Positions 35,679 through 47,836 of a DNA stretch of 64,000 nt are shown here, one piece after another. Within the stretch, counting starts at the first letter, position 1; every line of letters starts with the position of its first letter. The notes beneath the pieces are model-generated. The model was not told the DNA's origin. It made no database searches and was given only the letters and a program-made list of their open reading frames with translations. Source of the DNA: Hansfordia pulvinata (Eukaryota; Ascomycota; Sordariomycetes; Xylariales); NCBI GenBank assembly GCA_006538405.1, contig BJKQ01000007.1, positions 2,108,001 through 2,172,000 on the forward strand. Reading direction: 5' to 3'. The position numbers and the translations under genes were made by a program.

Positions 35679-38600
35679 CAAAGCCGTCTGAGCTAGGAGG
35701 GGACAGGGCGGGCGTGACAGGGGCAGGCAGATGATGCATCGTATCGAGCGTCACTCACCGCAGTGTGACGGCGGCAATCTGCCACCGGCCATAGTGGAAA
35801 GTCGGGGTGTTGAGGGGCCAAGAGGGAGAGAGAAAGAGAAAGAGAGCTGGGCGCAGCAAACCGAATGACAGGCTGCGGTACGCGTCAGGGGTTCGTCTGG
35901 GCAAGGCTGCAGATATCGCGCGAGATCGCAGCAAGCCAGCCGGGTCCCCCTCAAGCGTCTTGTTGCAACGTGGGGTAGAGCGGAGATTGAAGTTCTCTGG
36001 GAACTTTTGTTTTTCCTGGTTCCCCTCTCTCTCGTCACTCTCTCTACCCGTACCCGTAGTTCCGGGACCCTCTCCTCTCTGGTCATTGTCGGCCCAAGAC
36101 CGCTGGGCCTCGAGTTGATGAAGTTAGGTTCCAGAGACCTAGCGCGCCTGTGCGATTAAGGGGTGCCGGGCAGCGTCTGCCAATGCCTTCCCCCCCCCCC
36201 TGCCAACAGCCAACGCCGCCCAAGGCCTCTCTAGCGCATGGAGGGGACGACTTGCGAAAGCCGCGCCAGAGTGAGACATGATTGGTCGGAATACGTGGCA
36301 AGGCAGAATGAATGTGATAGATGGTCCCCGAGTGTGGGGTGAGTGAAAGGCGGGGCTGATCTAATTAAAGAAACATGGCGAGGCAGTGCGTGCGTGCGGC
36401 CAGTGATTCTTCAACTGCGTCACCCGCACCGCGGCAGACGGCAGACAAGAGCTGCCTGCGCGGGCGGTGGGTTCACCCTCCTCCCCCCCCTCAAAGATGA
36501 TCGATGATGATGAATAGTGATGGGCAAACAATCTTGAATCTAGCTGTCCCCAACGAGTATTGTATTCACATGCTTCCGGGATGTGCTAGCGAACGGCCAG
36601 AGGTCGCGTACGGAGTAAGATTCACCTCGGGCTTTTGCTCCACTTCGGTCCACTCGTACGAGAGTACTCGCACTGGGAATGAAGCATAGCTGCGATGCGG
36701 AAAACTCGCCTTGCTTGTTCCCGTTCCCTTGCGGAGAGCCCGATCCCTTTTGCGCCCAGCTCCACAGAGGACAAGAGGGGAAGACAGACAGACCTGCCTG
36801 TACGAGCGCCCACGAGTGTACTCGCAGGCGCAAGGTGCGGGTACTAGAAGCAGTGGTGCAGTGGAACATTTGAGCCTCATCTGGGCGCGCGCAAGGCCAG
36901 CCCCACCGGCGCGATATGAAGCATGGACGACACAGACACGTTTGGCGATGATATGCAGGGCCCTTGAGCACAGGTCTGCCCGGATCCAGAGACCGAGGCG
37001 AGGCGCGCACCTCGACGACATCTCGGACTGGGAGGTGCCCCGAGACAACAGCCGAGTCTCGAATTCCCCAGCAGCAGCGGGTTGAATTCGGGTGGGTGGT
37101 ATGAGGTCGGTACTCGCAGGTAAGGGCTTGCCTGCGCTTCCTTGCCTCTTGGTTTTACGAGTATCGCGCCGCCGCCGCCGCGGTCGGTCAGAGGACCCGG
37201 TGCAGGTGGTCGGTAATTGATTTGACAGCCCACTACGAGACAGAGCATCAGTGTGCCTTCGTCCTCCCAGACAGACGCGCGAGGTGACAGCGGTACGCGC
37301 TACATACCTAGAGTACATGGCTACCTTAGGTACTATCCATGTAGGTTGCCCAGCGGTACCAGTAGCTGTAGCGCGGTTGGGTAGGCGGAACCGCACGCAA
37401 CGGCGGCCGGCACCACAATCTGGGTTTTGGTCCTTTACCTAGTACCTTGTAGGTACTCGTAAACGAGCGCGCCAATCAGAGGCCACGGGGCCTTTTACCC
37501 GCAACAAGCCGTCGTCGACATTCCATCGACAAGGAGAGGCCCGTGTTGGATGGCCGGTCTTGCTGTCTCTTGAGTGCGGGCAGGATGCTAACCTCGCAAC
37601 GGCAAGGCGCACGCGCGCGCGCTCGCCCGAGCTCTCGTACGAGAAGACACTTGCACGGACAGACAGTGACGGTGACGGTGAGGTGGACACCGATCCATTC
37701 AAACTCCGATGGATGGATTGGATGGGACGGGCAAGGGAACTAGGTACTGCCCTGCCCTGTCATGGGTTGTCTACCTGCGAGTACTCGTACCCGCGCTGCC
37801 CTGTAAAAGCGCCTGTGCACCCACGGAGCGGTCCCCTCCCTGGCGGGCTCGTAGACTAGCCCCGATGTGGTGATGTGCGAAATGCCCCAGTAAATTGCTT
37901 CAATGTCGTGCTTCTGCTGGCGCCCCCTGCGCTTGCCGGCACGTGCCTGAGCACCCGGCGCAGCGGCGCAGATTTCCCTGGCCAGAAACCGACCGCTTGT
38001 ACTCGTACTCCGTGAAAACACCACCTGCGGGTGTCTCTACGAGTACGCCTGATCGTGAAAAAACGGCCACATGTACCTACCTGCGTTGGGTACGCCTACT
38101 GAACCTACATGTATAGGGTATGCACCATCGATACTTCGTTAAGCGCCCCTAAGCCGGCAAGTCGGCACCACTATCCCAGCCTTACCTAAGCTTGAGTGCG
38201 ATGGAGTACTCGTAGCCTACATGTGCATTGGGAGGTACCTTAGGTTGAGTTCTGTGCTTGCGACGGGGTAACGCTTCCCAGTCGACGAGCATCCAACCGT
38301 GCCGGGCAGTCGACACCGCGGCGGCTCTTGCTGTTAGTGCGGCTAGCCGGCGACTTAACGCTGGACGGCGCGCATTGGCTTGCAACGGCGGCGGTATTTG
38401 CCTTCGCGCCCTGCCCGTATACGTTTGCACACTGCGCCCCCGGCAAGAGCCGTGGGGGACTAGTCGTCCCTCTACAGAAGAACCATCAGCCTTACGATGT
38501 CCAGTTTGGGGCCTATCTGCGAAGGCCTCATTCCACACGAATGACCGCCGTTACCGTTGTCGCCAACACCACCCTATCTCACTTCGCCCGAGTACTCGTG

Positions 38601-38726
38601 GACCTGGAGAACTCTTCTCCCAGTGGGCGTTCTTGTCCCCGGCTATCCTCCTTCTGCCGCCCCCGAACGCGACCGCGAGCGTGAGTCCCGCCTTGTCCCC
38701 GAGCTGCGGTGGCAAGGCACACTCGG

Positions 38727-38743
38727 CCCCCCCCCCCCCCCCC
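38727..38743. repeat. Homopolymer C17
   Basis: Seventeen consecutive C residues in spacer DNA. Confidence 0.95.
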
Positions 38744-41655
38744 ACCCTTGCTTAAGTGGAAGAAGAAAAAGAGCCAGACAGGCCTTCTTCACCCTGGACG
38801 TCCTCCTCAGGAGAGAAGGCGAAAGGCGCTCCTGTCATCATTGGCGCGTTTCGGAAGCTTCGATGGCACACGGGTGCCCAGGAGCGGAGCAGGATTGCAG
38901 ACATGCAGACTGGCGCTAAGGGCGCCTGGCAAGGTCGGAGCGCGGCAAATTCTGTGGGCGGCGGGCGACAGACAGATGTGCCGGATGCGCGGAGCGCGGG
39001 TCAACCCTCGCTGTGTGCTGGCGTGGCTGCTGCATGTATCCGTCATCCGGCCCCGAAGGAAGTTGGGGGCCAAGAGCCTCATTCGACAATTATGGGCCTT
39101 GACTGCCCTCCACCCACTGGCAGCAGAGACGGCCTGATGTGACTGGGCTGTCTCCAGTGGCTCGCATTCCGCGGTACTCGTAAGCCTCCCAAGCAGAGAC
39201 GGCCTTCTATTGCCCCGAGGATCGGGGCCCCTGCTCAAAGTACCGGGCCCACTGCGCGCGGGCGGGCGAGTACTCGCACTCGCGGCGCGATGTGCTGGGT
39301 CGAGCAAGTGGTGCTTTGCAAATGATCCCTGCCTCTGCTTGACCTCTCACGGACTAGACCAGAAGCGGAGTGCGAGCACCGGCATGTGGGAATACCCCTT
39401 GTCCATGTATCTGTAGACATGCACAGCAAGCTCCCCCGCCCGACTGAGGCCTCGCTCAGGTACTCCGGCTTTGGGGCGGGCTGTCCAGCCCAGAGAGATA
39501 CCTTCTTCGTGGGCCAGAGGGGGCTGTGACCCGTACTCCGTACCTGCGAGCATCGGCGCGGCTAACCTGTCTAAGAACCTCTATCACGTAGGTACTGAGC
39601 CGCCACTGATTGGCCGGATGCGCGATGACAGTCACGCTTTCGCCCTCGAGTTGCGTTGCGGCACTGTCGGCGCAGCAGCTCAACGTCCGTCTCGACGAAG
39701 CTCTTCACTCGTTTTCGCCACTCGTGATTGGACGCGTCGGCAGTGCAGCACCGCGACAGACTGCTGCCGGAAACACTCACCCTTCGGAATCAACCGTCGG
39801 CCCGGGCGGCCAAAAGACACCGTCGAGCGTTGGCACGCGCAGCAAGAGCATAGGTAGGTTCCCTTTCCTGCCACCCCAAGCTCCTCGGCGGTGATTCTAC
39901 CCGAGTTTGGCAGAGCTCACGCGATCGCGATTATTTTATCGCACCCTGCTCCTCGTTCCGTGCCGGGTGTGAGTGACGAAGTGCCTCCACTGATCATCCG
40001 GACCTCGGACTATGGACAAGTTACCACCCGTGCGCCTCACACAACGCTCAACCCGTTGGCATCCACCCAGACATCATTACTGACACACGCACATACACAC
40101 ACACGTGCCGCCGCGCGCGCAATACCTTTCCGTCTTCCGCCTTTCTCACAAGCAGGGCCGCGTCGCATCATAGAAGCCGCTTCTATTCCTCCGAGCATGG
40201 TCCGCAAGTCTGGGATCCTCCGCTGACTCTCCAATACCCGGGACTGGATCCGCCAGAATATTCCAGTGGCAAGAAAGCTATAGGGCTGACGGCGAATCCC
40301 TAGGAGCAGCACCCTGTCTATACGAGTAGACGGCGGAGTACGGGTACTCTCGTCCGCGTGGGTACTCGTAAGGGGCCTCTGGGGGCTGGCCAGGTACGTA
40401 CAGTTGGAAAGGTACATATTTGATGATGTAAGGGGTCCAGCCTTATGAAATCCGTGCCTCGCACCAGTGCTGGACAAAGGTACATCGGCTGGCGGACACC
40501 TGCGGAGTATCGTACTCGTCGAAACGCGAGGCACTTCAAGGTCTAGGTCCCGGGCAGGCCGCCAGGATGACAGGTCTGTGGATACCACCCCCGGCGAACG
40601 AGCAAGTACCTCGATGGGTTAGTCGCCGTAGGTACTCCTCACCAGTACATGAGCTGCCGAGTCCCTGCAAAAGTACACCTCTTGGCATGACCAGGGATGC
40701 CCGACCGCCACGTGTACGAGTAGAGAAAATCGAACGCACCAAGCCAGATCGGGCTCGCATCCGTGGCGGTCGGTACATGTCGAAAGTAGCCGTCAGAGAA
40801 CTCCCGCTACTCCCACCACCAACAAACACACCCTTGCCACCGGGTCTACTCGTACATGTATTCAGGTGGTGTGCGTACCTACATTGATGTATCTCCATCC
40901 CCCAACCCCAGCCCGTCCTCGAGTATACTCGCCGGCGCATGAGAGGCCGTGCCCCCCTCTCTCCAGAACCCTACCCGGCTTACCTACTCGTACGGCGGGT
41001 ATCCATACCACCTATGTCCTCCTATCGAAACGGGTGCTATATCGGGGAGCTGAGGCAGTATCTTGCCTCCGCGCCCTGCTTGCTGGCACCTCCAACAGCC
41101 CAGGCCCGGTCCCATTACCCAGTCCCCAGTTCCAGGGTCTCTCTCCACCGCCGACAAGGCCAACTCGCTCGCAGATCGCGGCGCCGGGGCGGGGGGTTGG
41201 TGGTGGTGTGCTTTTTGCTGCTATTTTTGCGCTCCTATACCTGGGCGTACCTTACGAGCATCTACTCGGCGCGCACTAACGCATCGTGATTTCAAATTCC
41301 AGCCTCCGCATCTGCGGGATATCGCGAGCGCGAACCCTGCTCTAACAGCTCCCAAGAGGGCGTGTGTCTCTTTGCGCATAAAAAAAAAGAAAAGAAAAGA
41401 AAAGACACGAGGACAAGATATCGAGCACACACGTCCGCTTTCTGAGGGGCCCTTTGGAAACCCGACATTCCTCTGCAAATACATACATGTACTACATCAT
41501 GCGATGAGATTCGGGCAAATCTACCAGGGGACAGTATATGCGCCCCCATGCACCCACGCAGGCCCGTGCCGAGCCAGGGCCGCCACTTGGGGCCGTTATC
41601 AAAGCAGTGACAGGGCGAGTAAATCGGTTGAGATATTATTATCATCAAACACTCT

Positions 41656-41675
41656 CCCCCCCCCCCCCCCCCCCC
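41656..41675. repeat. Homopolymer C20
   Basis: Twenty consecutive C residues in spacer DNA. Confidence 0.95.
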
Positions 41676-42249
41676 AAGGTCCACAGATGCTGGCCTCGAC
41701 TTCGCGCTTTCTTTCCTGGAAAAATGAGAAGGGGGCCAGCATGGGGCGGGCGTTGACGGCGTTGCCGGTGGCGATTAGATAGTTTGTCCAAAATACTTGC
41801 CACCCTTCCCTTCCCCCCACACCCTTTTCGGATCCGGATCCGTAGGGGTGTGATACGCTGAGTGACCACAGTGTGCTCTATGTGTATGTGCATGTGGGAT
41901 TTCTAATCAGACAACGACACAGCAAGTCCCTCAAACAGACTGTCCTCAAGACACGAAGCAGCAGCTCTTGCCTTGCGGTTCTGTCGTCGTACCACCCGTG
42001 AGAGTAGTTACACCAAGTCCGTAAATTCTTTTCCTTCGGGTGTGCTTGTTCGTGGCGCGCGATGATGTCCCCCCCTTCTGTCTCTTTGGGGGGGGGGGGG
42101 GTTTGCCTCCTCTCACTACAACATCGGAAACTGCGAGTCCATATGACCTCAATGACGCGTGTCTCGACAGGCCCTCGGGCCACAAACCCTGTCGGGAGCT
42201 ATTTCCTCTACCGCTTGGGCCCTGCAGCAAGCCGACCCGGCGCCCGCGC

Positions 42250-42995
42250 ATGGAGTTTATTTTCAGGCTCGGATCGCCTCCCTCTCGTCGTCGAGTGCTC
42301 GAAAGCTTGGCTCACCTTGGTCTTGGCGGGCAGGAAATGCGAGATACTCGTAGAACGCGGGCGGCGAGACCGCATCGGATTCGGACTGTCCCGGAGGACC
42401 CATTGCCGGGCCCACGGATCGTGGAGGGGAAGTTTGATAATTTGGTAAGCTGAAGCTTTTACGGACGTACGGCAGACCGGCTCTTACTCTTTCCGGAAAC
42501 TACCGAAGCGCCACGTGCAAGCTTCAGTTGGCCGGGGGGTGGTTATCTGGGGCAAGAGCTGAGGCTCTCTGTCTTGCGATCGAGCTTGGATTCAGGGCCA
42601 GGAACGAAGAAAGAAACAGCCAGGATTGTTCGTGCTTACATCGCCGCCGGAACTCGCTGGCGCCCGGGGTAGGGGGGGCGGGCACACGAGAACCGGAATT
42701 CTGGGTAGACGACGAAACCCTGATGAGAGGGGTGGCGGCGGGACGCATTGACGCCGGGATGATTCCGATGAGCCACGGCGAGGTCTGGGGCACCCCTGAA
42801 GTCTTTACCTCTCAAATCTCGCAAGGTCTTGCCCGAGCCTTCTTTCGCCTTCCAGTCGGAAATCCTCCCAGAAACTTCGACCAAGTCCGATGCGGCCAGG
42901 GCTCGAGCGCCGGCACATCTAGGATTGTTCTACATGCCAGCATGGCCGGGGTCCGTTGGCCAGTGCGCAGAAGACCATGTGGATTGTACATGTAA
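42250..42995 (+). CDS. Doubtful two-exon hypothetical protein
   Basis: An ATG at 42250 opens a frame up to 42444. A well-formed 83-nt intron (GTAAGC donor at 42445, GCTTCAG acceptor ending at 42527) joins it in phase 0 to an open frame ending at 42995. The joined product is about 220 residues, Arg- and Gly-rich, with a protein-like stretch (EFWVDDETLMRGVAAGRIDAG and what follows, about 42700-42830). There is no signal peptide and no family I recognise. Against it, both strands are open here and the region is GC-rich. It may be a real orphan gene, a decayed gene or chance. Confidence 0.25.
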
Positions 42996-43200
42996 GCATG
43001 GCGAAAGGCTTGACCAGGGTGCGGGGGGGGGGGCAGGTTGTTCCTGTCTCTGTTTCAAGATTCTTCTTGTCGTCTTCTGATTTACCTCCCCCTTGGCTCA
43101 GCTGCAATCCATGGCCACGCCACCTGCTTTCCATTCCCGTGACATACGTCAGCGCTTCGATCGTGTCTCTTGGCGTCTGCGTGGGAGGCGTCGAGGCGTG

Positions 43201-43218
43201 ACAGACTCCGGAGTCTGT
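43201..43218. repeat. Perfect 18-bp palindrome ACAGACTCCGGAGTCTGT
   Basis: Self-complementary over its full length. It could be a binding site or a short cruciform, but it stands alone with no gene next to it. Confidence 0.9.
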
Positions 43219-44215
43219 GGTCCTCGATATCCAGAATTAGCAGCGTCGAGCTAGGAGTTCTTTTTTTTTTTTTTTCTTAACTGCTGCGTGGGGGCTGTTG
43301 ATGGGAAGCTACGGAGCATTTCGCACGGCGCCTTGCCAATCACTTTGACCTGTTGTGGCCGAGCCGAAGAAGTTCTCGCTCGCCTTGAGAGATCAACAAG
43401 AGCAACAGTAGATTAGGTAGGTAGCTACTAGCAACGACTACAGAGCGCCGGAGCTCACCTGGAGGATGGCGATTGCCAAGTAAGCCAAAAGGTATGAAAC
43501 CGGTTCTGAACGGACGTCGGGGTGGGAGAAGGGCGTGCACTTAGGACACAAGGAAGAAGCTGTGTGCGTGTATACTCTCTGCACCGGGGCTGGCAATCCG
43601 GAGGCGTTTCTTGAGGTGCGAAGAGGGCGCGCATACTCTGTGGCGCGAAAGGCCTCGCTTTTCCGAAACTCACCTAGTGAGGGAACGCCACCATCTGATT
43701 ATCTAAGAGGTCCCTCCGCTCCCGGGGGTGGGCCTACTCGTACTACCGAGTCCACCACCCTGGTGGTTTCCACAGCGGCGTTGAGCCTCGAGGTGGGTGG
43801 GTGGCGAGGAGGGCGGTGGCGAGGCGAGGTACGGCGCCGGCAAGTACCTACCTGCTCACTGTGTCCACTGATGATGACTTTGGCTGGACGCCCCGGAAAG
43901 GGGTGTTTGTCGCGCGCAGGGTAGAGGCTCTCGAGAGAATCAGCTCTCAATCCTACCTATGCGTCCGTCCACGGATGAATGATGAATGATGACATGTTGG
44001 TACGTGGTGGCCACCGCCCCGTGTAGTGGCGCTAATAAACACCGCAGGGCCGTTTCCAGTTTGGGGGACAAGTACACTCGCTTTCCAAGTCGAGGTCATA
44101 AAGCCACCGGGTACATGTGTACGCCTACTGGGTATGTTGTAGCTGGCTGCTTGCCAGCTTGCACCGGCCCCCCGGGGAGGGGATCCTCCTCTGTCGAGGC
44201 CGCTGGGTCTGTTGT

Positions 44216-44303
44216 TTTAGTAGGTCCCTTAGTGGGTCTTTTACCTAAGTAGGTCTCTTGGTAGGTCTCTTAGTGAGTCTTTTAGCAGGTCTCTTGGTAG
44301 GTC
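44216..44303. repeat. Imperfect AGTAGGTCTCTT minisatellite
   Basis: About seven degenerate copies of a 12-16 bp unit close to AGTAGGTCTCTT/AGTGGGTCTTTT in direct orientation. Confidence 0.8.
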
Positions 44304-45212
44304 TATCAGGCCTGTGAGGCGAGGGAGGGAGGGAGGGAAGGGGGGGGAGATACGAGTATATTCGAGGTCGTTCGTCCGGCTGTCTGCTTACCTAGCTGCC
44401 GTTACGGAGCCACTGGAGTATAATCCTGTAGGGCCAGCACATGCCACAAGGGGCCCAGTGCCGGCCGACTCGGCCGGCAAGGAGCGTAAGCGAGTCGTGC
44501 TTCTATCCGTACAGGATACAGAACAGCCCTGGCGGCATGGATGGGTCTGGGGTTCTTTTTTAGGGCCTGCGGGCCGGGGGTCGAGAGAAGAAGGGATTTT
44601 GGGCGGTGGGTGGCACTACTTTTACTCGTACTTGGCAGAGAGAGCAAAAGAGGAGGAGAAAGAGGAGAGGAGAGGAGAGGAGAGGAGAGGCCAGGCTGGG
44701 CCGCCAGTCAGTCCACACTGGACGCACACAAAGGTTGAGTTGGGTGGATACCTACGAAGGAAACTCTCTTGTTTCCGAACTATTGGCGACCAGCGCGACG
44801 GAAGGCATCCGAAACAAAGATCGGCCATGCTTGGTCATTCTGAATTCATACCCGAACCCGGGGCGCTCACGTGCGGTGATGGCCCATGGCAAGTGGAATG
44901 ATGGGCATCTACGGATCCCTACTCGTACCATGCGATGCGTCAACGCCCCCCTGGTTTCTTCATTGACCTACTACCCGTACTTCCGCTCTCTGGTCTGGTC
45001 TGGGAGCCCTATTACACGGACGAGCACGAGTACTGCCCAGAAACAGGGGTGGGACCGCTGGCCGCTTTTGCGACCGAGTCGTTCGTTATACGGATGCAGA
45101 ACTGCGCGACCACAGGGCCGATCAGTTCAGTCACTTATTAACACCACCATTGCGAGGCTAAGCAGTGAGCAGTGGTATTGCAGGCACAGAGACAGACAGG
45201 CTCGCACGAGTA

Positions 45213-45270
45213 GGTGCGGGTGCGGGTGCGGGTGAGGGTCAGGTTCAGGGTCAGGGTAAGGGTTAGGGTG
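45213..45270. repeat. Interstitial telomere-like repeat
   Basis: Tandem GTGCGG units grade into GTCAGG, TCAGGG, TAAGGG and TTAGGG units. The last unit is the canonical telomere repeat of filamentous fungi, although only one exact copy is present. Confidence 0.75.
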
Positions 45271-47678
45271 CACCGTACGGACACGGGAACTCGCACTCGT
45301 ACGACGACGACTCAATCACACGCCGTGCGCGGTGCCATGCAGCAAGGGTATGCCATGCATTTGCCGGATTGGAGCCTCTGCCCCGAGCAAAGACGCAGTG
45401 GCGGGCGTGAGATGGCTTGCTCTTCTTCTTCTTCTTCTTTTTTTTCCTCCCTCTTTTTCTTTTCTTCCTCTTGTCTTTCTTCTTCTTCTCACACTCCATC
45501 TCTTTGAGACCGCATGCCCCAGCGTGGAGAGCAAATGCTTGAAAGCCAAGACCATGGACAGGAAGACAGAAACCATAGAAGAAGAAGAAAGAAAAGGGCA
45601 ACCCTGCACGAATAGCCCCCTGCTAAGGATTTCTCTCCTCCACGCGCGCACGGGAGCTCTCAGAGTACGAGTAAGCAATGGCATCACAGGGACAACCAGA
45701 TTACCAAGCAGAAACCAGAACGGACGGAAGAGAACCGGGGGGCAGACCCATTGGGCCATCCCACCCCGGAAATCCGATCTCTTGTTCGCCACAGTCGAGC
45801 GAAGCCCGCTCGCACTGTGAGAGGGGTGAGCGATCCCGCACACCATCTCGGAACGACCGCCGTCCACACGTACTCGTACGATACTCGGTAGCAGTCAAGT
45901 GGGAGAGAGAGAGAGAGAGAGATAGAGAGAGAGATGAGAAGTCGGCCGGCGACGACAATCAACGGGCCTCACCCACCGACCGGGAGACCGCACACGAGAA
46001 GAATGAATACGGAGTAGCACACAGCGTGGGGAAGGGACCCGGACTGGGGGTTATATTATTATCTTCGCAGAACGGAGACGTGCAGTAGGAACATGCAGAC
46101 TCGTCGTGGCCAGTGATCCCCGTCTTTCCGACGAGCGCCACCCAACCCAAGGGGCCGCTTTCCCCTGCGTTTTCGGTCTGCGGGCGCTCTCCGAGTCCCG
46201 ACCCGACTCGACTCGACTCGACGGAAGCTGCGTTGCACATCACTGTGATGATTGATCGATCTCACGATCATGTCTAGGTACTGTTCTAAATATACTTACA
46301 GTATCTCTACGTATACGTCTGTCTTCTATACGTCTGTCTTCGTCATGCGCCAGCAACGTGGGCGGGTTGCGGTCAGAGACATCTCGATGACCTCGGGGGG
46401 TTGCCAAGGTCGAGGCAACCAGCCACACACCAGAGCTGGCAAATATCGATACAACCGCCCCCAAAGCAGTCCATATACCGGTCAGCTCCCGCCACGGGAC
46501 GCCCGGAGATCGACTCGGCCTACCGGGACATGTCTGGCAGGGGCTTTGTCAGCACAGTACGGATGGCTCACCACCTTGTTTCGCCCGAGGCTTTCGCATA
46601 GATATACAGTATGCCACGAGCACGCCAGTCGGACTGCTGACACCCTGGGCCTGTGTTCTGGGGCGTTAGCAGCGTTTTCTTCTGACTGGTTGCTTGAGTC
46701 TCGCCATCGGAGTCTCGTCCGGGCCCAGCCCTCTCTCTCTCTCTCTCTCTCTCTCTACGCAGGGTTGATCCGTCTTAGGACAGTGGACTCGCTCGTATGG
46801 TCTGGCTTTGGCCACTCTCCTCCTCCTTGCCGTGAACCATGCTCGTACGAGTAAGCAGACTGGCGAGACTCCATCTCCACGTCGCCGGGACTGTGCACAG
46901 GGCAGGGCTACGAGCACTGCTGCCCCCGGTGAGACTCTCCAGCCAAGTCACGTCAAGAATCCCAAGTGCCGGCACGTGGTGGCGAAACTCGAAGAATGAT
47001 GACAAGAAGAGGCCAATTATCAGCCAGCTGGGCGAAACCACGACGCGATACAGACCCCAACCCCTCGCCACGCCGCTTCAGGCCGCGCCACCAACGCCCC
47101 GGGCCAGGTGGTCGTTTCTCGCCCCCCCGGAATAGCACCTCGGAGCACGGCCGATCCTCCAGCTTTCGGAGTGGGCGCGGCGGGCGGTCTAGCTCGCTGA
47201 CCGCGTCTGCATGGGAAAAGACAAGCAAGAGAGATACGCAAGCGAAAGCCTCCCAGACAGAGTCGCCACTGGTTCACCATGGGCGGCGGCGGCGGCGGCG
47301 GGGGGGGGGCCCGTCCGAAGAGTCGAAGCCCAACCGCGGCACTTTGCCCACGAGACATTCGAGCCTTGCAGGGCTTGCGCTATCACCCAATAGCATAAGG
47401 TCCTGTTCTTAGCAGCAGAAGAAGCGGCGAGAGAAGCAGCAGTAGCAGTAGCCGCCGCCGTCGCCGCCGCCAACGCCAGCCAGTCAAGGTCCCGTCATCC
47501 ATCGTTAGGGCCGTCCTGGTGCTTCCGGACCCGCGATCGCCCATCCCACGCCCAACCCAGTGTGTCATCCGTTCGATAGAGAGTGATGGCTTCTATTTGC
47601 AGACTACTGGGCTGCCAGGATAGCTGGGTCCGCTGTGGTGGATCTGGTGTACCCGATTTTTATCTCTCTTTCTCTTTC

Positions 47679-47799
47679 TCTCTCTCTCTCTCTCTCTAGA
47701 TTCTGATCTGACACCACCTCTTTCTCCGTGTTTCTCCCACTCCCTCTAACACACTACGGACACTACCTCTCTTAGACCAGCCGGTTCCTTCCCATAGTC

Positions 47800-47819
<20 letters not shown>
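47679..47819. repeat. CT/GA inverted repeat, 22-bp arms with 97-nt spacer
   Basis: A TC run ending in TCTAGA-compatible bases (47679-47700) is the exact reverse complement of 47798-47819, which continues as GA repeats to 47834. It could fold into a hairpin if transcribed. Confidence 0.8.

Positions 47820-47836
<17 letters not shown>

Larger units (their letters stand above)
27622..42249. other. Gene-poor block rich in TACGAGTA words (part 1)
   Basis: 27622-28100 is probably the promoter of the minus-strand zinc-finger gene. After that I can support no gene for 14 kb. The sequence is a mosaic of simple repeats, long G/C homopolymers and the words ACGAGTA/TACTCGT and GTAGGTA/TACCTAC, spaced every few hundred bases. 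Long open frames (for example around 28950-29640, 29760-30300, 31210-31690 and 34400-34950) overlap frames of equal length on the other strand and carry no domain. A small ORF at 31484-31681 starts with a Leu-rich segment, but this comes from a GCTGTTGCTGCTGCTGG tract. Confidence 0.6.

Noticed and set aside
44216..44303. Possible CRISPR-like array
   Set aside because: The units are short, degenerate and contiguous with no spacers; CRISPR arrays are not found in fungal nuclear DNA.
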